Source: Chloroflexota bacterium (lineage in GTDB: Bacteria; Chloroflexota; Anaerolineae; Anaerolineales; Villigracilaceae). From it: 64,000 bases of DNA. A model generated the notes under the pieces. That model did no database searches. It saw nothing but the letters and a program-made list of their open reading frames with translations, and was not told the DNA's origin. This document shows positions 43,887 to 52,291 of this stretch, one piece after another. The first letter of the stretch is position 1; each line of letters opens with the position of its first letter. The stretch covers positions 62,001 to 126,000 of the forward strand of contig JAIOAU010000007.1 in assembly GCA_019873655.1 (NCBI GenBank), read 5' to 3'. Position numbers and translations under genes: made by a program.

Positions 43887-44864
43887 ATGACCCTGCCCCG
43901 AGTGTTCGTCACCCGCCTGATTCCGGCCGCCGGCCTCGACCTGGTGACTGCCGCCTGCCAGGCCGAGGTCTGGCCCGACGAATTGCCGCCCTCCCGCCAG
44001 GCCCTGCTCGAGCGCGTGCGCGGCGTGGACGGTCTGCTCTGCCTGCTGACCGACCGCATCGACGCCGAGGTGATGGACGCCGCCGGCCCGCAACTCAAGG
44101 TCATCAGCAATCACGCCGTCGGCGTGGACAACATCGACGTCGCCGCCGCCACCGCCCGCCGCATCCCGGTCGGCAACACCCCCGGCATCCTGACCGACGC
44201 CACCGCCGACATGGCCTTCGCCCTCCTGCTGGCCGCCGGGCGGCGCATCGTGGAGGGGACCCGCGAAGTCCGCAGCGGCGGCTGGAAGACCTGGGGGCCG
44301 TCGTACCTGCTGGGGGCCGACTTCGCCGGGGCGACGCTGGGCATCGTCGGCTTCGGGCGCATCGGACGCGCCGTCGCCCGCCGGGCGGCCGGCTTCGGCA
44401 TGCGCATCCTCTACTACGACCCCGCCTCGGCCGCGCCCGAACCCGGCCTGGACGCGACCCCGGTCGACCTCGACACCCTGCTGCGCGAATCGGATTTCGT
44501 CTCCATCCACACCCCCCTCAACGAGCAGACCCGCCATCTGGTGAACGCTGATTTCCTCGCAAAGATGAAGCCGACCGCCGTGCTGGTCAACACCTCGCGC
44601 GGCGCGGTGGTCGATCAGGAAGCCCTGTACCAGGCGCTCAAATCCCGGCGCATTTTCGCCGCCGGGCTGGACGTCACCGACCCCGAACCGCCGCCCCTCG
44701 ACAGCCCCCTGCTCGAACTGGACAACCTGACCATCGTCCCGCACATCGCCAGCGCCACCTGGCGGACGCGCAGCCAGATGGCGCGCATGGCCGCCGAGAA
44801 CCTGCTGGCCGGCCTGCGCGGCGAGCGCCTGCCCAATTGCGTCAACCCCGAAGTGTATTCTTAG
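43887..44864 (+). CDS. gyaR: D-glycerate dehydrogenase / glyoxylate-hydroxypyruvate reductase
   Basis: D-2-hydroxyacid dehydrogenase of 325 residues. Seen: [17 protein letters not shown], the NAD(P) motif [20 protein letters not shown], catalytic Arg in [14 protein letters not shown], Glu in [14 protein letters not shown] and His in [12 protein letters not shown]. These fit GyaR/GRHPR. The start at 43887 has AAGGAG seven bases upstream; a longer in-frame reading runs into the repeat and is rejected. With the divergent glycerate kinase it links hydroxypyruvate or glyoxylate to 2-phosphoglycerate. Confidence 0.92.
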   Translation: MTLPRVFVTRLIPAAGLDLVTAACQAEVWPDELPPSRQALLERVRGVDGLLCLLTDRIDAEVMDAAGPQLKVISNHAVGVDNIDVAAATARRIPVGNTPGILTDATADMAFALLLAAGRRIVEGTREVRSGGWKTWGPSYLLGADFAGATLGIVGFGRIGRAVARRAAGFGMRILYYDPASAAPEPGLDATPVDLDTLLRESDFVSIHTPLNEQTRHLVNADFLAKMKPTAVLVNTSRGAVVDQEALYQALKSRRIFAAGLDVTDPEPPPLDSPLLELDNLTIVPHIASATWRTRSQMARMAAENLLAGLRGERLPNCVNPEVYS

Positions 44865-44885
44865 ACATCATCCAAAATCACACTC

Positions 44886-44982
44886 ACCGCCAAGGCGCGG
44901 AGGACGCCAAGAAATCGTTCAAGTGCGCCAAGAGCAGACTTGGCGCACTTGAATTTGTTTGGCGTCTTTGCGCCCTGGCGGT
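44886..44982. repeat. 97-bp long palindromic element (family B) with strong hairpin core
   Basis: Outer arms ACCGCCAAGGCGC.. and ..GCGCCCTGGCGGT pair imperfectly. The core is a perfect 15-bp stem TTCAAGTGCGCCAAG / CTTGGCGCACTTGAA (44918-44932, 44939-44953) with a six-base loop, followed by TTTGTTT. It ends both flanking convergent genes as a terminator. A related element is at 58841-58926. Confidence 0.85.
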
Positions 44983-45005
44983 TACGACGAATCTCGACGC
45001 CAGAT

Positions 45006-45998
45006 TCACATCTTCACCGGCTTGCCCGTCCGCGCCGACTCGAACAGCGCCAGGATGGCCGCCGTATTCGCCCGGCTGTCAGCCAGGCTGACCAGCGGCG
45101 GCTTGCCCTCCAGCACGGCGTCGGCCATGTCCTCCACCTCGCTCAGGTAAGGCGGCAGGCCCTTGACCAGGATGACCTGCGTCTTCTTCTTGCGCTTCTC
45201 GCTGACCAGATACAACTTCTCGTTCAGGCCCGGGCAGAACGGCGTGCGGACGATGAGGGTGGCCTCGCTGCCGACGATTTCCATAAATACATGATAGGGC
45301 AGGTCGAAACTGCAGTCGAACTGGGCATAGACCTCGCCGGGGAAGCGCATCTGGGCCACGAAGGCGCGGTCAATGCCGGTCTCGCCCAGCGTCTGCCAGC
45401 CGAAGACCTCCAGCGGTTCGGCGCCGAGGACGGCGCGCGTGTAACTGAGCGGGTAACAGCCGATGTCCCACAGCGCGCCGCCGCCCATCGCCGGGTCGAG
45501 GCGGTAATCGCCGGGGTTGTCCAGCACGAAGGTGAACGAACCGCGCGCCAGCCGGACCTCGCCCAATGCTCCGCTCTGGACGAGGCGCTGCACTTCCAGC
45601 GTCTGCGGATGGGTGCGGTACATGAAGGCTTCGGCCACCACGCGGCCGTGTCGCCGGGCCGCGGCGGCGATGGCGTCCACCTCGTCCAGGGTCAGGGCGA
45701 GGGGTTTCTCGCACAGGACGTGCTTGCCCGCCTCGACCGCCCGAATCGTCCACTCGGCGTGCAGATGGTTGGGCAGCGGGTTGTAGATGACGTCGATCTC
45801 CGGGTCGGCCAGCAGGGCCTCGTACGAACCGTAGGCCTTCGGAATGCGGTGCTGGCGGGCGTAGGCCTCGGCCTTCTCCTGCGAGCGGCTGGCGACCGCC
45901 GCCAGGCGGTTGCGCTTCGAAATCCGCAGCGGCTCGAAGAGCGCCTTGTTGATGCGGGCCGTGCTGAGCAGGCCCCAGCGAAGGATGCGGGAGGACAT
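45006..45998 (-). CDS. Gfo/Idh/MocA-family oxidoreductase
   Basis: NAD(P)-dependent sugar or polyol oxidoreductase of 330 residues. Seen: WGLLSTARINKALFEPLRIS at the N-terminus, VASRSQEKAEAYARQHRIPK, and the family motif GKHVLCEKPLALTLDEVDAI with its lysine, then EAFMYRTHPQ. Similar to dihydrodiol dehydrogenase/glucose-fructose oxidoreductase-like members. Substrate unknown. Ribosome-binding site AAGGAAG. Confidence 0.88.
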   Translation of the reverse strand: MSSRILRWGLLSTARINKALFEPLRISKRNRLAAVASRSQEKAEAYARQHRIPKAYGSYEALLADPEIDVIYNPLPNHLHAEWTIRAVEAGKHVLCEKPLALTLDEVDAIAAAARRHGRVVAEAFMYRTHPQTLEVQRLVQSGALGEVRLARGSFTFVLDNPGDYRLDPAMGGGALWDIGCYPLSYTRAVLGAEPLEVFGWQTLGETGIDRAFVAQMRFPGEVYAQFDCSFDLPYHVFMEIVGSEATLIVRTPFCPGLNEKLYLVSEKRKKKTQVILVKGLPPYLSEVEDMADAVLEGKPPLVSLADSRANTAAILALFESARTGKPVKM

Positions 45999-46047
45999 GG
46001 TTTCTTCCTTTCCTGACTCGCCAAAATAAAGTCAACCTTCCTTCAAG

Positions 46048-46053
46048 TATAAT
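46048..46053 (+). promoter_or_regulatory. leaderless -10 box of the membrane-protein gene
   Basis: TATAAT followed by exactly six bases (CCACTC) and the ATG at 46060, the same geometry as radA. No clear -35 and no ribosome-binding site. Confidence 0.58.
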
Positions 46054-46059
46054 CCACTC

Positions 46060-46914
46060 ATGGCTGATTCGGTTCGTCCCCCCTCCCTTTTCCGCCGTCT
46101 GTGGGCGCTCTTCGGCTGGACCAAACACAGCACCGTCCTGTTGGGCGGGTTCTTTCTCGTCATCTTCCTCATCGTTTACATCTGGTGGCCGCTGGCCGAG
46201 GCGGCCATGGCCTACATTGACTGGAACGGCCCCTGGTGGCTGTACATGGACTGGCTGCTGCTGGGCATCTTCCTGTTCATGAGCCTGACCATCATGGCCC
46301 GCGCCGACCTGCGCGCCGATTCCTTGATCGTCTTCGTCGGCGCGTTCGGCGGCCTGGTGATCGAATCCTGGGGCACCCAGACCAATTTGTGGTTCTACTA
46401 CACCGCCGAGCGTCCGCCGCTGTGGATCATCCCCGCCTGGCCGATCGCCTCGCTCTCGATCGACCGCCTGACGCGGCTGTTGAATTATTTGACCTCTCGG
46501 GCCGCGAAGGGATTCGCCAAAGAAGAGATCGCGCCCCTCGTGTTCAGAATTCTCTACTGGTTCACCTTCCTCGGCTTCTACGCCTACATGCTCTATTTCA
46601 CCGCCCCGACCTTCGACAAGTCCTTCACCCTCCTGGCGCTGCTCTTGTGCGGCCTGTTGATTCTCACGCCCACCGACCATCGCCTGGCCGTGCTGACCTT
46701 CGCCGCCGGATCGGGGCTGGGCTACTTCCTCGAGTTGTGGGGCACCACCCGCCAGTGCTGGACGTATTACACCTACCAGACCCCGCCCTTCTTCGCCGTC
46801 CTGGCGCACGGCATGGCGGCGGTCGCCTTCTGGCGCGCCGGCCTGGTCATCAAGTGGGTGTGGGGGAAAACGAAGGACAAAATTCCGGCGCTCCGAAAAA
46901 TCGCCGGAACCTGA
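46060..46914 (+). CDS. polytopic membrane protein with an internal duplication, function unknown
   Basis: 284 residues, about seven hydrophobic segments, no family recognised. The striking feature is two copies of the pattern ExWGTxxxxWxYYT, at E102-T115 (ESWGTQTNLWFYYT) and E225-T238 (ELWGTTRQCWTYYT). Each is followed by a proline and a hydrophobic segment (RPPLWIIPAWPIASL; QTPPFFAVLAHGMAAV) and preceded by a DxR..L helix. This suggests two homologous halves forming a pseudo-symmetric membrane fold, perhaps an enzyme or carrier. It ends five bases from the convergent Agl23-like gene. Confidence 0.7.
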   Translation: MADSVRPPSLFRRLWALFGWTKHSTVLLGGFFLVIFLIVYIWWPLAEAAMAYIDWNGPWWLYMDWLLLGIFLFMSLTIMARADLRADSLIVFVGAFGGLVIESWGTQTNLWFYYTAERPPLWIIPAWPIASLSIDRLTRLLNYLTSRAAKGFAKEEIAPLVFRILYWFTFLGFYAYMLYFTAPTFDKSFTLLALLLCGLLILTPTDHRLAVLTFAAGSGLGYFLELWGTTRQCWTYYTYQTPPFFAVLAHGMAAVAFWRAGLVIKWVWGKTKDKIPALRKIAGT

Positions 46915-46919
46915 CGCCT

Positions 46920-49900
46920 CTACGGCTCATCCAGCCGGAGATAGAACAGCCTGCCGCTGCCGGCGTCGCCGATCCACAGCCCGCCCTGACCGTCGAGGGC
47001 CAGGCCGTCGGGCAGGCGCAGGTCGCCGCCGCAACCGCCCCAGACGCGGCTCACCCGTCCCGCATCGTCCAGTTCGATGACGCGGCAGGCTTCCGGGTCA
47101 GTGAGGTAGATGCGGCCGTCCGCCCCGACCGCCACGAACGGCTTGTTCTCCAGCGATTGGCCGTACCAGCCCGCCACCGGCCAGGCGGCCGTGACGTAGA
47201 ATCCGCCGCTCCCATCGGGGACGAAGACCTGCAGACGGCGGTTCCAGGTATCGGTGACATAGACCAGGCCCGCGGCATCGACCGCCACGCCGACCGGCTC
47301 GTCGAACTCGCCGGGCGCGAAGCCGGGGCCGCCGATCTGGGCCAGGTAGCGGCCGACGGCGTCGAAGATGACGATGCGCTTGTTGCCGGTATCGGCCACA
47401 TAGACGCGGCCGCGGCTGTCCACTGCAATGCCGCGCGGCCCGTAGAACGCCTGCGGCAACTCCCCCGTCCCGAAGAAGCCCCAGGCGCGCAGGAAGCGCC
47501 CGCTGGCCGTAAATTGCTGAATGCGGTGATTCCACGTGTCGCTGACGTACACATAATGGCCATCGGGAGAAACCGCCACCCCCCACGGCTCGTTGAACTG
47601 ACCCGGCTCGCTCCCCGGCCCGCCCCAAACGTGCAGCACCTCGCCCTCGGCGCTGAGATGCTGAATGCGGTGGTTGCGCGAGTCGGCCACGTACAGGCTG
47701 CCATCGGGGGCCACTGCGATGGCGCGCGGCCCGAGGAACTGACCAGCGGCATTCCCCTCGCCTCCCACCGCCCGCTCCGGCTCGAAGGGAACGGTCAGGG
47801 CCAGGTAGGGATCCGTCACTTCGACCGCCGGCTCGCCCGCCGCGGTCCCATAATTCCATATCAGATTGTTGACATCCTTGCGCAGGTAGAACGTCATCCG
47901 CTCGGCCACGCCCCAGTTGGTCAGGGTGTAGGCGTTGCTGGCGCGCAGCGCCGCCCACTCGCGGTAATCGCGGTTGAGCCAGATCTGCCAGACGGCGCTG
48001 CGCACCGCCGGGTCGGTAAAGAACGGCCGGATGTGCCGCCAGGCAAATTGGAAATAGAGCGGCAAGGTTAGGCGCTGGTCATAACCGAATTCGGCGCGGT
48101 ACTCGTATTCGATGTTCTCCCACTTCAGGCTCCAATAATCCAAATTGGGCCACCACAGGCGGTTGTAGTTGAAAGAGTAATAATCATCCCGCACGACGGG
48201 AGAGAGTTTGGCGATCGTCTCCGGGCTGGCGACGATGACCACCGCCCGGCGCAGGTCGCGCGACGGCTCGGTGTTGTAGTCCAGCCGGTTGGGGAAGTGG
48301 CGCATGTACCACCAGTACGAATAGCGCACGTTGTTGTCGTAGGCCACCACCAGGTCGGTCCCGCCGGTGATTCGCTCGGAGAGTTCGGCAATCTCCTCGT
48401 ACGTTGCTTTGGCGTCGGGCGTGCCGTGGGCGTAGACAAGATATTCGTAAGGGTAATCGTAGAACAGATAGGCGGCGCGGTAGGCGGCGCGGGCTGTCAA
48501 CAACGCCAGAAGGATGAATACCCCTAACGTGGCTATGCGCAATATCATACCCGCGCGCCGGACCTCCGGCCTGCTCGCCGTCTCGACCAGCCAGCCCACC
48601 GCCCAGGCCGTCGTCAGAATCATCGGCAGGGCGATGTGAATCGTCAGCCAGGGCATCTTCTCGCCCGCAATGGTAAACGCCGCCAGGCTGGCCAGCGACC
48701 AGAAGACGCACAAGGCCGCAATCGGCACTGGCTGCGCCTCCCCTCCGCCCGGCTCGAAGGGCGCCCCCGGCCGCGACTGCCAGAGCCGCCTGGCCGAGGC
48801 AATGATCACCGCCGCCAACACCCCCAGCGCCGGCAGGAATTCGTAAAGGGGAATCTGCAGGAAAGCATAATAGTACAAAGGCTGGCCGCCGCGCATGACC
48901 GCCTGCTGTTCCATCCAGTAACCCAGGGCGCCGGTGAAACCGCCCCACAGCCCGGTCGGATTGGTAAAAAAGGAGGTGTAGAACAGGACGAACGGTACAT
49001 AGAACAGGGCGGCATGCAGCGGCCACTGACTGCGATTCCACCAGCGGCCCAGCCAGACCGCCAGCCCGCCCAGGACGAGAATCACCAGCAGCGTGCGCAC
49101 CAGCGGGATGGTAAAGATGGCCGCCGCGTTCCAGCCCGGCCAGGCGAAGAGATAATCGCGCGGATTCCAGGGCTGCAGCCAGAACGGCAGGCGCTCGAGG
49201 GCCGCAGACGGCAATTTGCCGAGGGCCGTCGGGACGAGGGCCGCCAGGAGCGGCAGGATGAGCGTCCCCAGCAGCCAGGCCAGGTCGAAGGCGCGCTCGC
49301 GGCGGATTTCGTCCCAGCCCAGACCGCGCACGAGAATCGCCAGGGCGGCAATCAGCAGGAGGCCACCCGCCCCGCCCAAAGCCGGGACGGCGATTCTCAG
49401 CCCCGGGGCGACAACCGGCGCGGTCGCCGCGGGCGTTTCCGTGAGAGCGAGGTCGGCCGCGGCCGCGTCTTGAGTTTGCTGTCTGATCTCCAGCGAGACG
49501 GTCGCCGCCCCGGCCGCCAGCAGGATGGCCAGGCTCAACAGAATGATGAACGCCTGCCGCCAACGCGGCCGCGGCCATTCGCGGCGGGTCAGGCGGTCGA
49601 GCAGATAGACGGCCAGGAAAATCAATTCCATGGCGGCGAAAATGTACGAGGTGGCCTTGTCCACAAAGTGAAAGGCATTCGCCGCCGTGAACAGGAATAG
49701 CGCCCAGCGTTCGCCTTTCTCCAGGTAGCGCAGGATGGCGTAGAGGGTCAGCAAGCCCCACATCACGATATAGACTTCGTTGCGGGCATACCGTCCGTAA
49801 TAGAGCATGAAGGGGGAGATGAGCAGCATCACCCCGACGGCAATCGCCCCCGCCCGGCCGAAGTAACGGCGGAAGAGAAGCATACCCGCCAGGACCGTGG

Positions 49901-50222
49901 CGACGCTGAACGTCGCGGCCGGGATGCGCGAGGTGAAATCGTTGTCGCCGAACAGGAAATACGAGAGCGCCATCATGTGAAACTGGAGCGGCCCATGGCT
50001 GAGGGGATCGTAATAGTAATTGCCATTCTGGTAGAAACCATAGGCCGGGACGACGTGGTTGACCTCGTCATGGCTGATGGCGCGCGCGCCCAGGTCATAG
50101 AAGCGCGAAACGACTGCCGCCAGAAAGATGACGGCAATCGTCAGGGTCTCAAGGTTGAAGGGAATCCACCGCTTGAGCGGCGTATCCAGCAGAGCGGGGC
50201 GGCGTTCGGCAGGCGCGGACAT
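46920..50222 (-). CDS. Agl23-like (TIGR03663 type) membrane glycosyltransferase fused to NHL-repeat beta-propeller
   Basis: About 1100 residues. The first 600 are a GT-C-like multi-spanning protein with the acidic motif ISHDEVNHVVPAYGFYQ, GPLQFHMMALSYFLFGDND and YYGRYARNEVYIVMWGLLTL, hallmarks of the Agl23/flippase-associated family. After about residue 800 come six NHL units, for example GPRAIAVAPDGSLYVADSRN, VYVSDTWNHRIQQF, RVYVADTGNKRIVIF and LVYVTDTWNRRLQVF, which would form an extracellular propeller. I start at ATG 50222 because the TACAAT box (50231-50236) lies between it and the ATG at 50240. The propeller may bind glycan or protein substrates (inference). Confidence 0.85.
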   Translation of the reverse strand: MSAPAERRPALLDTPLKRWIPFNLETLTIAVIFLAAVVSRFYDLGARAISHDEVNHVVPAYGFYQNGNYYYDPLSHGPLQFHMMALSYFLFGDNDFTSRIPAATFSVATVLAGMLLFRRYFGRAGAIAVGVMLLISPFMLYYGRYARNEVYIVMWGLLTLYAILRYLEKGERWALFLFTAANAFHFVDKATSYIFAAMELIFLAVYLLDRLTRREWPRPRWRQAFIILLSLAILLAAGAATVSLEIRQQTQDAAAADLALTETPAATAPVVAPGLRIAVPALGGAGGLLLIAALAILVRGLGWDEIRRERAFDLAWLLGTLILPLLAALVPTALGKLPSAALERLPFWLQPWNPRDYLFAWPGWNAAAIFTIPLVRTLLVILVLGGLAVWLGRWWNRSQWPLHAALFYVPFVLFYTSFFTNPTGLWGGFTGALGYWMEQQAVMRGGQPLYYYAFLQIPLYEFLPALGVLAAVIIASARRLWQSRPGAPFEPGGGEAQPVPIAALCVFWSLASLAAFTIAGEKMPWLTIHIALPMILTTAWAVGWLVETASRPEVRRAGMILRIATLGVFILLALLTARAAYRAAYLFYDYPYEYLVYAHGTPDAKATYEEIAELSERITGGTDLVVAYDNNVRYSYWWYMRHFPNRLDYNTEPSRDLRRAVVIVASPETIAKLSPVVRDDYYSFNYNRLWWPNLDYWSLKWENIEYEYRAEFGYDQRLTLPLYFQFAWRHIRPFFTDPAVRSAVWQIWLNRDYREWAALRASNAYTLTNWGVAERMTFYLRKDVNNLIWNYGTAAGEPAVEVTDPYLALTVPFEPERAVGGEGNAAGQFLGPRAIAVAPDGSLYVADSRNHRIQHLSAEGEVLHVWGGPGSEPGQFNEPWGVAVSPDGHYVYVSDTWNHRIQQFTASGRFLRAWGFFGTGELPQAFYGPRGIAVDSRGRVYVADTGNKRIVIFDAVGRYLAQIGGPGFAPGEFDEPVGVAVDAAGLVYVTDTWNRRLQVFVPDGSGGFYVTAAWPVAGWYGQSLENKPFVAVGADGRIYLTDPEACRVIELDDAGRVSRVWGGCGGDLRLPDGLALDGQGGLWIGDAGSGRLFYLRLDEP

Positions 50223-50264
50223 ACCCCGCAATTGTACCAAACCCCCGCTGAAACGGGGCGCGCT

Positions 50265-50840
50265 TTAGCCGTTGTCCGACTTCTGTTTTCCCTTCCGGCA
50301 GCGATAGCACATAATGCCAAACGCCACAACCGCCGCCACCGCCAGGCCATATCCGCTGTAGACCTGCCAGGCCGGACGCATCTCGGTCAGGAAACTGGAC
50401 CGAGCCGGCGACACTTCCGGAGCAGCATAGTCGTAATGGACGGCCAACGCAGGCGGATGAGCGCCGGTCATTTGGACGAATGCATCCACGCGCGCCTGGT
50501 AGTCTTCGGTGTGGCACTGGCCGCAATAGGTAGCCGGATCCACGAGCGGATTGGGGACCAGCCCTGCATGAGCGACTGACTCTTCGAAAGAAGTTTCATC
50601 GCCAGCATGACAGGCCACACAACGCTCGTTGCGCTTGGCGCACAGACAGAACCAGTTGCCGGTGTCATAATTTTGATACAACCGGGTGTGGCATGTGCGG
50701 CAGGAGTTGACGTCTTCCGTTGTGCTCTGGGTCAGGCCGGCTGGCTGGGCGGCCGCCGGGATCACCACCGCCGCCGTCAACAGGAACGCGCCCACCAAAA
50801 TCAGCCCCCAAACCAAGACCCGCATGAACTTCTTTTCCAT
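50265..50840 (-). CDS. triheme c-type cytochrome, membrane-anchored
   Basis: 191 residues. Seen: signal peptide MEKKFMRVLVWGLILVGAF to about residue 31, three heme-binding motifs CRTCH (47-51), CVACH (74-78) and CGQCH (106-110), an additional CLC pair (C65, C67), and a C-terminal membrane segment (residues about 161-179) with a basic tail. Exposed outside the membrane as an electron carrier or as the small anchor of a larger complex. The start at 50840 has the ribosome-binding site AGGAGGTGG. Downstream of the XRE-cupin regulator (23-bp gap) and probably co-transcribed. Partner unknown. Confidence 0.87.
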   Translation of the reverse strand: MEKKFMRVLVWGLILVGAFLLTAAVVIPAAAQPAGLTQSTTEDVNSCRTCHTRLYQNYDTGNWFCLCAKRNERCVACHAGDETSFEESVAHAGLVPNPLVDPATYCGQCHTEDYQARVDAFVQMTGAHPPALAVHYDYAAPEVSPARSSFLTEMRPAWQVYSGYGLAVAAVVAFGIMCYRCRKGKQKSDNG

Positions 50841-50863
50841 ATCACCACCTCCTATACCTTGCT

Positions 50864-51508
50864 TCAACCGCTCAAAAAATGACGCTCGGTCGGCCGGTCG
50901 CGATCGTCTAGCGGACACAGAATCAGCAGCGCCCGCGCCGGCGCATCGCCCGGATTCAGCCAACGGTGCGGCAGGTAAGCCTGGAAAACCAGACTGTCGC
51001 CCGCATCCAGGTCGTAGGACTCGTCGCCGATCCAATACCTGATCCGGCCTTCCAAACAATAAATCAACTCCTGGCCGGTGTGTACGATAGGCGTTGCCCC
51101 GCTCTCCGCCTTCGGCTTGAGTGTGACGATGAACGGCTGGGCGTGATCGCTGGCCAGACCAGAAGCCAGATCCTCCAACGAACCGTACGAAAAGACAGCC
51201 GCCGGCCGGTTGCCGTTCTTCTGATAGATGACTTCTTTCTTCGGAGCGCTGGTCTCGAAAAAGGCCGTGATGGGCACGTTCAACGCCCGCGCCAGTTGCT
51301 GAATGGTGTTGACGCTGGGCGAAGTCCGTCCGTTCTCGATGAGACTGAGCGTGTTGACGTTCAGCCCGCTGATCTCGGCCAGCGCGCGGATGGACAATCC
51401 GCGGTCGGTGCGCAACAGACGCAGACGCCGGCCGACATTAATCCCCTCCTCGGTCTCCGTCTCCAGGGGAGGCTGTTGTCCCTGTAAATAAGCAGAAAAA
51501 TGGGCCAT
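50864..51508 (-). CDS. XRE-family regulator with C-terminal cupin domain
   Basis: 214 residues. HTH_3 domain at about residues 26-82 (RRLRLLRTDRGLSIRALAEI, SGLNVNTLSLIENGRTSPSV), a linker, and a small cupin at about 125-200 (HTGQELIYCLEGRIRYWIGD, LDAGDSLVFQAYLPHRWLN). This PuuR/SutR-like design senses a small ligand. A near-consensus promoter lies at 51537-51565. It is upstream of the cytochrome gene, which it may control. Confidence 0.9.
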   Translation of the reverse strand: MAHFSAYLQGQQPPLETETEEGINVGRRLRLLRTDRGLSIRALAEISGLNVNTLSLIENGRTSPSVNTIQQLARALNVPITAFFETSAPKKEVIYQKNGNRPAAVFSYGSLEDLASGLASDHAQPFIVTLKPKAESGATPIVHTGQELIYCLEGRIRYWIGDESYDLDAGDSLVFQAYLPHRWLNPGDAPARALLILCPLDDRDRPTERHFLSG

Positions 51509-51536
51509 TCACAATCCTTTGGTTGGATACACCAAT

Positions 51537-51565
51537 ATTATAGTACATAAATCCTGATAAATCAA
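51537..51565 (-). promoter_or_regulatory. promoter of the XRE-cupin/cytochrome operon
   Basis: Minus strand: TTGATT (51560-51565), 17-bp spacer, TATAAT (51537-51542), then AAAGGATTGTG before the start. The surrounding 51520-51660 is unusually A/T-rich for this window. Confidence 0.75.
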
Positions 51566-51652
51566 TATTTTTGACTATTTTAATAGGTTTTTGTAAGTCC
51601 GGTTATCTTCTAAATTGGTAAGCCATGCGTAAAAATTCCCTCACATGATGAA

Positions 51653-51681
51653 ATGACGAACAATGGCGAAAGCAGTATAAT
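51653..51681 (+). promoter_or_regulatory. promoter of the lipoprotein gene pair
   Basis: ATGACG (51653-51658), 17-bp spacer, TATAAT (51676-51681). Transcription from here begins after the in-frame ATG at 51653, so translation must start at the downstream ATG 51767. The leader is about 80 nt. Confidence 0.55.
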
Positions 51682-51766
51682 GAATCACAAAGAATGCCAA
51701 CAAAAAGCACAGCATACCATCGCCGCCAGCAAGAAAGGCTGGACAGTTTCAGATTTGGAGGTGATC

Positions 51767-52291
51767 ATGAGAAAACTTTGTTTGCTTCTTCTTTTTGCCT
51801 GGGCAGGGTGGGTCATCAGCGCCTGTGATGTCCTCCGCTCGATTGTCCCCCTGCCCGAACCGACCGCTTCGCCCACGCCGACTGCCATTCTCCCCACCCC
51901 CACCCCCTTCCCCACCCTCGGACAACTCGAATACATTGACGCCGCCTACTGCCTGGACCCCGTCATCAACCAAATCCAGGACGAGGACGAACTCAATTTC
52001 CTGCGCTTCTTCCCCAGCGGAGTGGTGCTCGACTTCAACGTCGCCAATCACGGAGGCTGCGCCGGGACGTGGGAGTACATCGCGCCCTACGTCGAAGAAA
52101 CGGCAACCGACATCTTCAGCCACGGCCGCTATGAACTCTCCGGCAGCGCCATCCGCTTCACGCTGGCCCCGCCCGGCTCGGATGTCATTTCCGGAACGGT
52201 GATGGGAAGATACGAGGGCGAGACCTTGATTCTCCAAAAGCAGGGAGCCGAAATGACCTACATTCTTATTTTTGTCGGAGGACAACCATGA
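51767..52291 (+). CDS. hypothetical lipoprotein
   Basis: 174 residues. Signal peptide MRKLCLLLLFAWAGWVISAC with lipobox ISAC, a Pro/Thr linker (LPEPTASPTPTAILPTPTPF), then an uncharacterised outer domain with YCLDPVINQIQDEDELNFLR and VANHGGCAGTWEYIAPY. Ribosome-binding site GGAGGTGAT directly upstream. It overlaps the next gene as ATGA, so the two act together. No family recognised; a small beta-rich extracellular domain is my best guess. Confidence 0.75.
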   Translation: MRKLCLLLLFAWAGWVISACDVLRSIVPLPEPTASPTPTAILPTPTPFPTLGQLEYIDAAYCLDPVINQIQDEDELNFLRFFPSGVVLDFNVANHGGCAGTWEYIAPYVEETATDIFSHGRYELSGSAIRFTLAPPGSDVISGTVMGRYEGETLILQKQGAEMTYILIFVGGQP

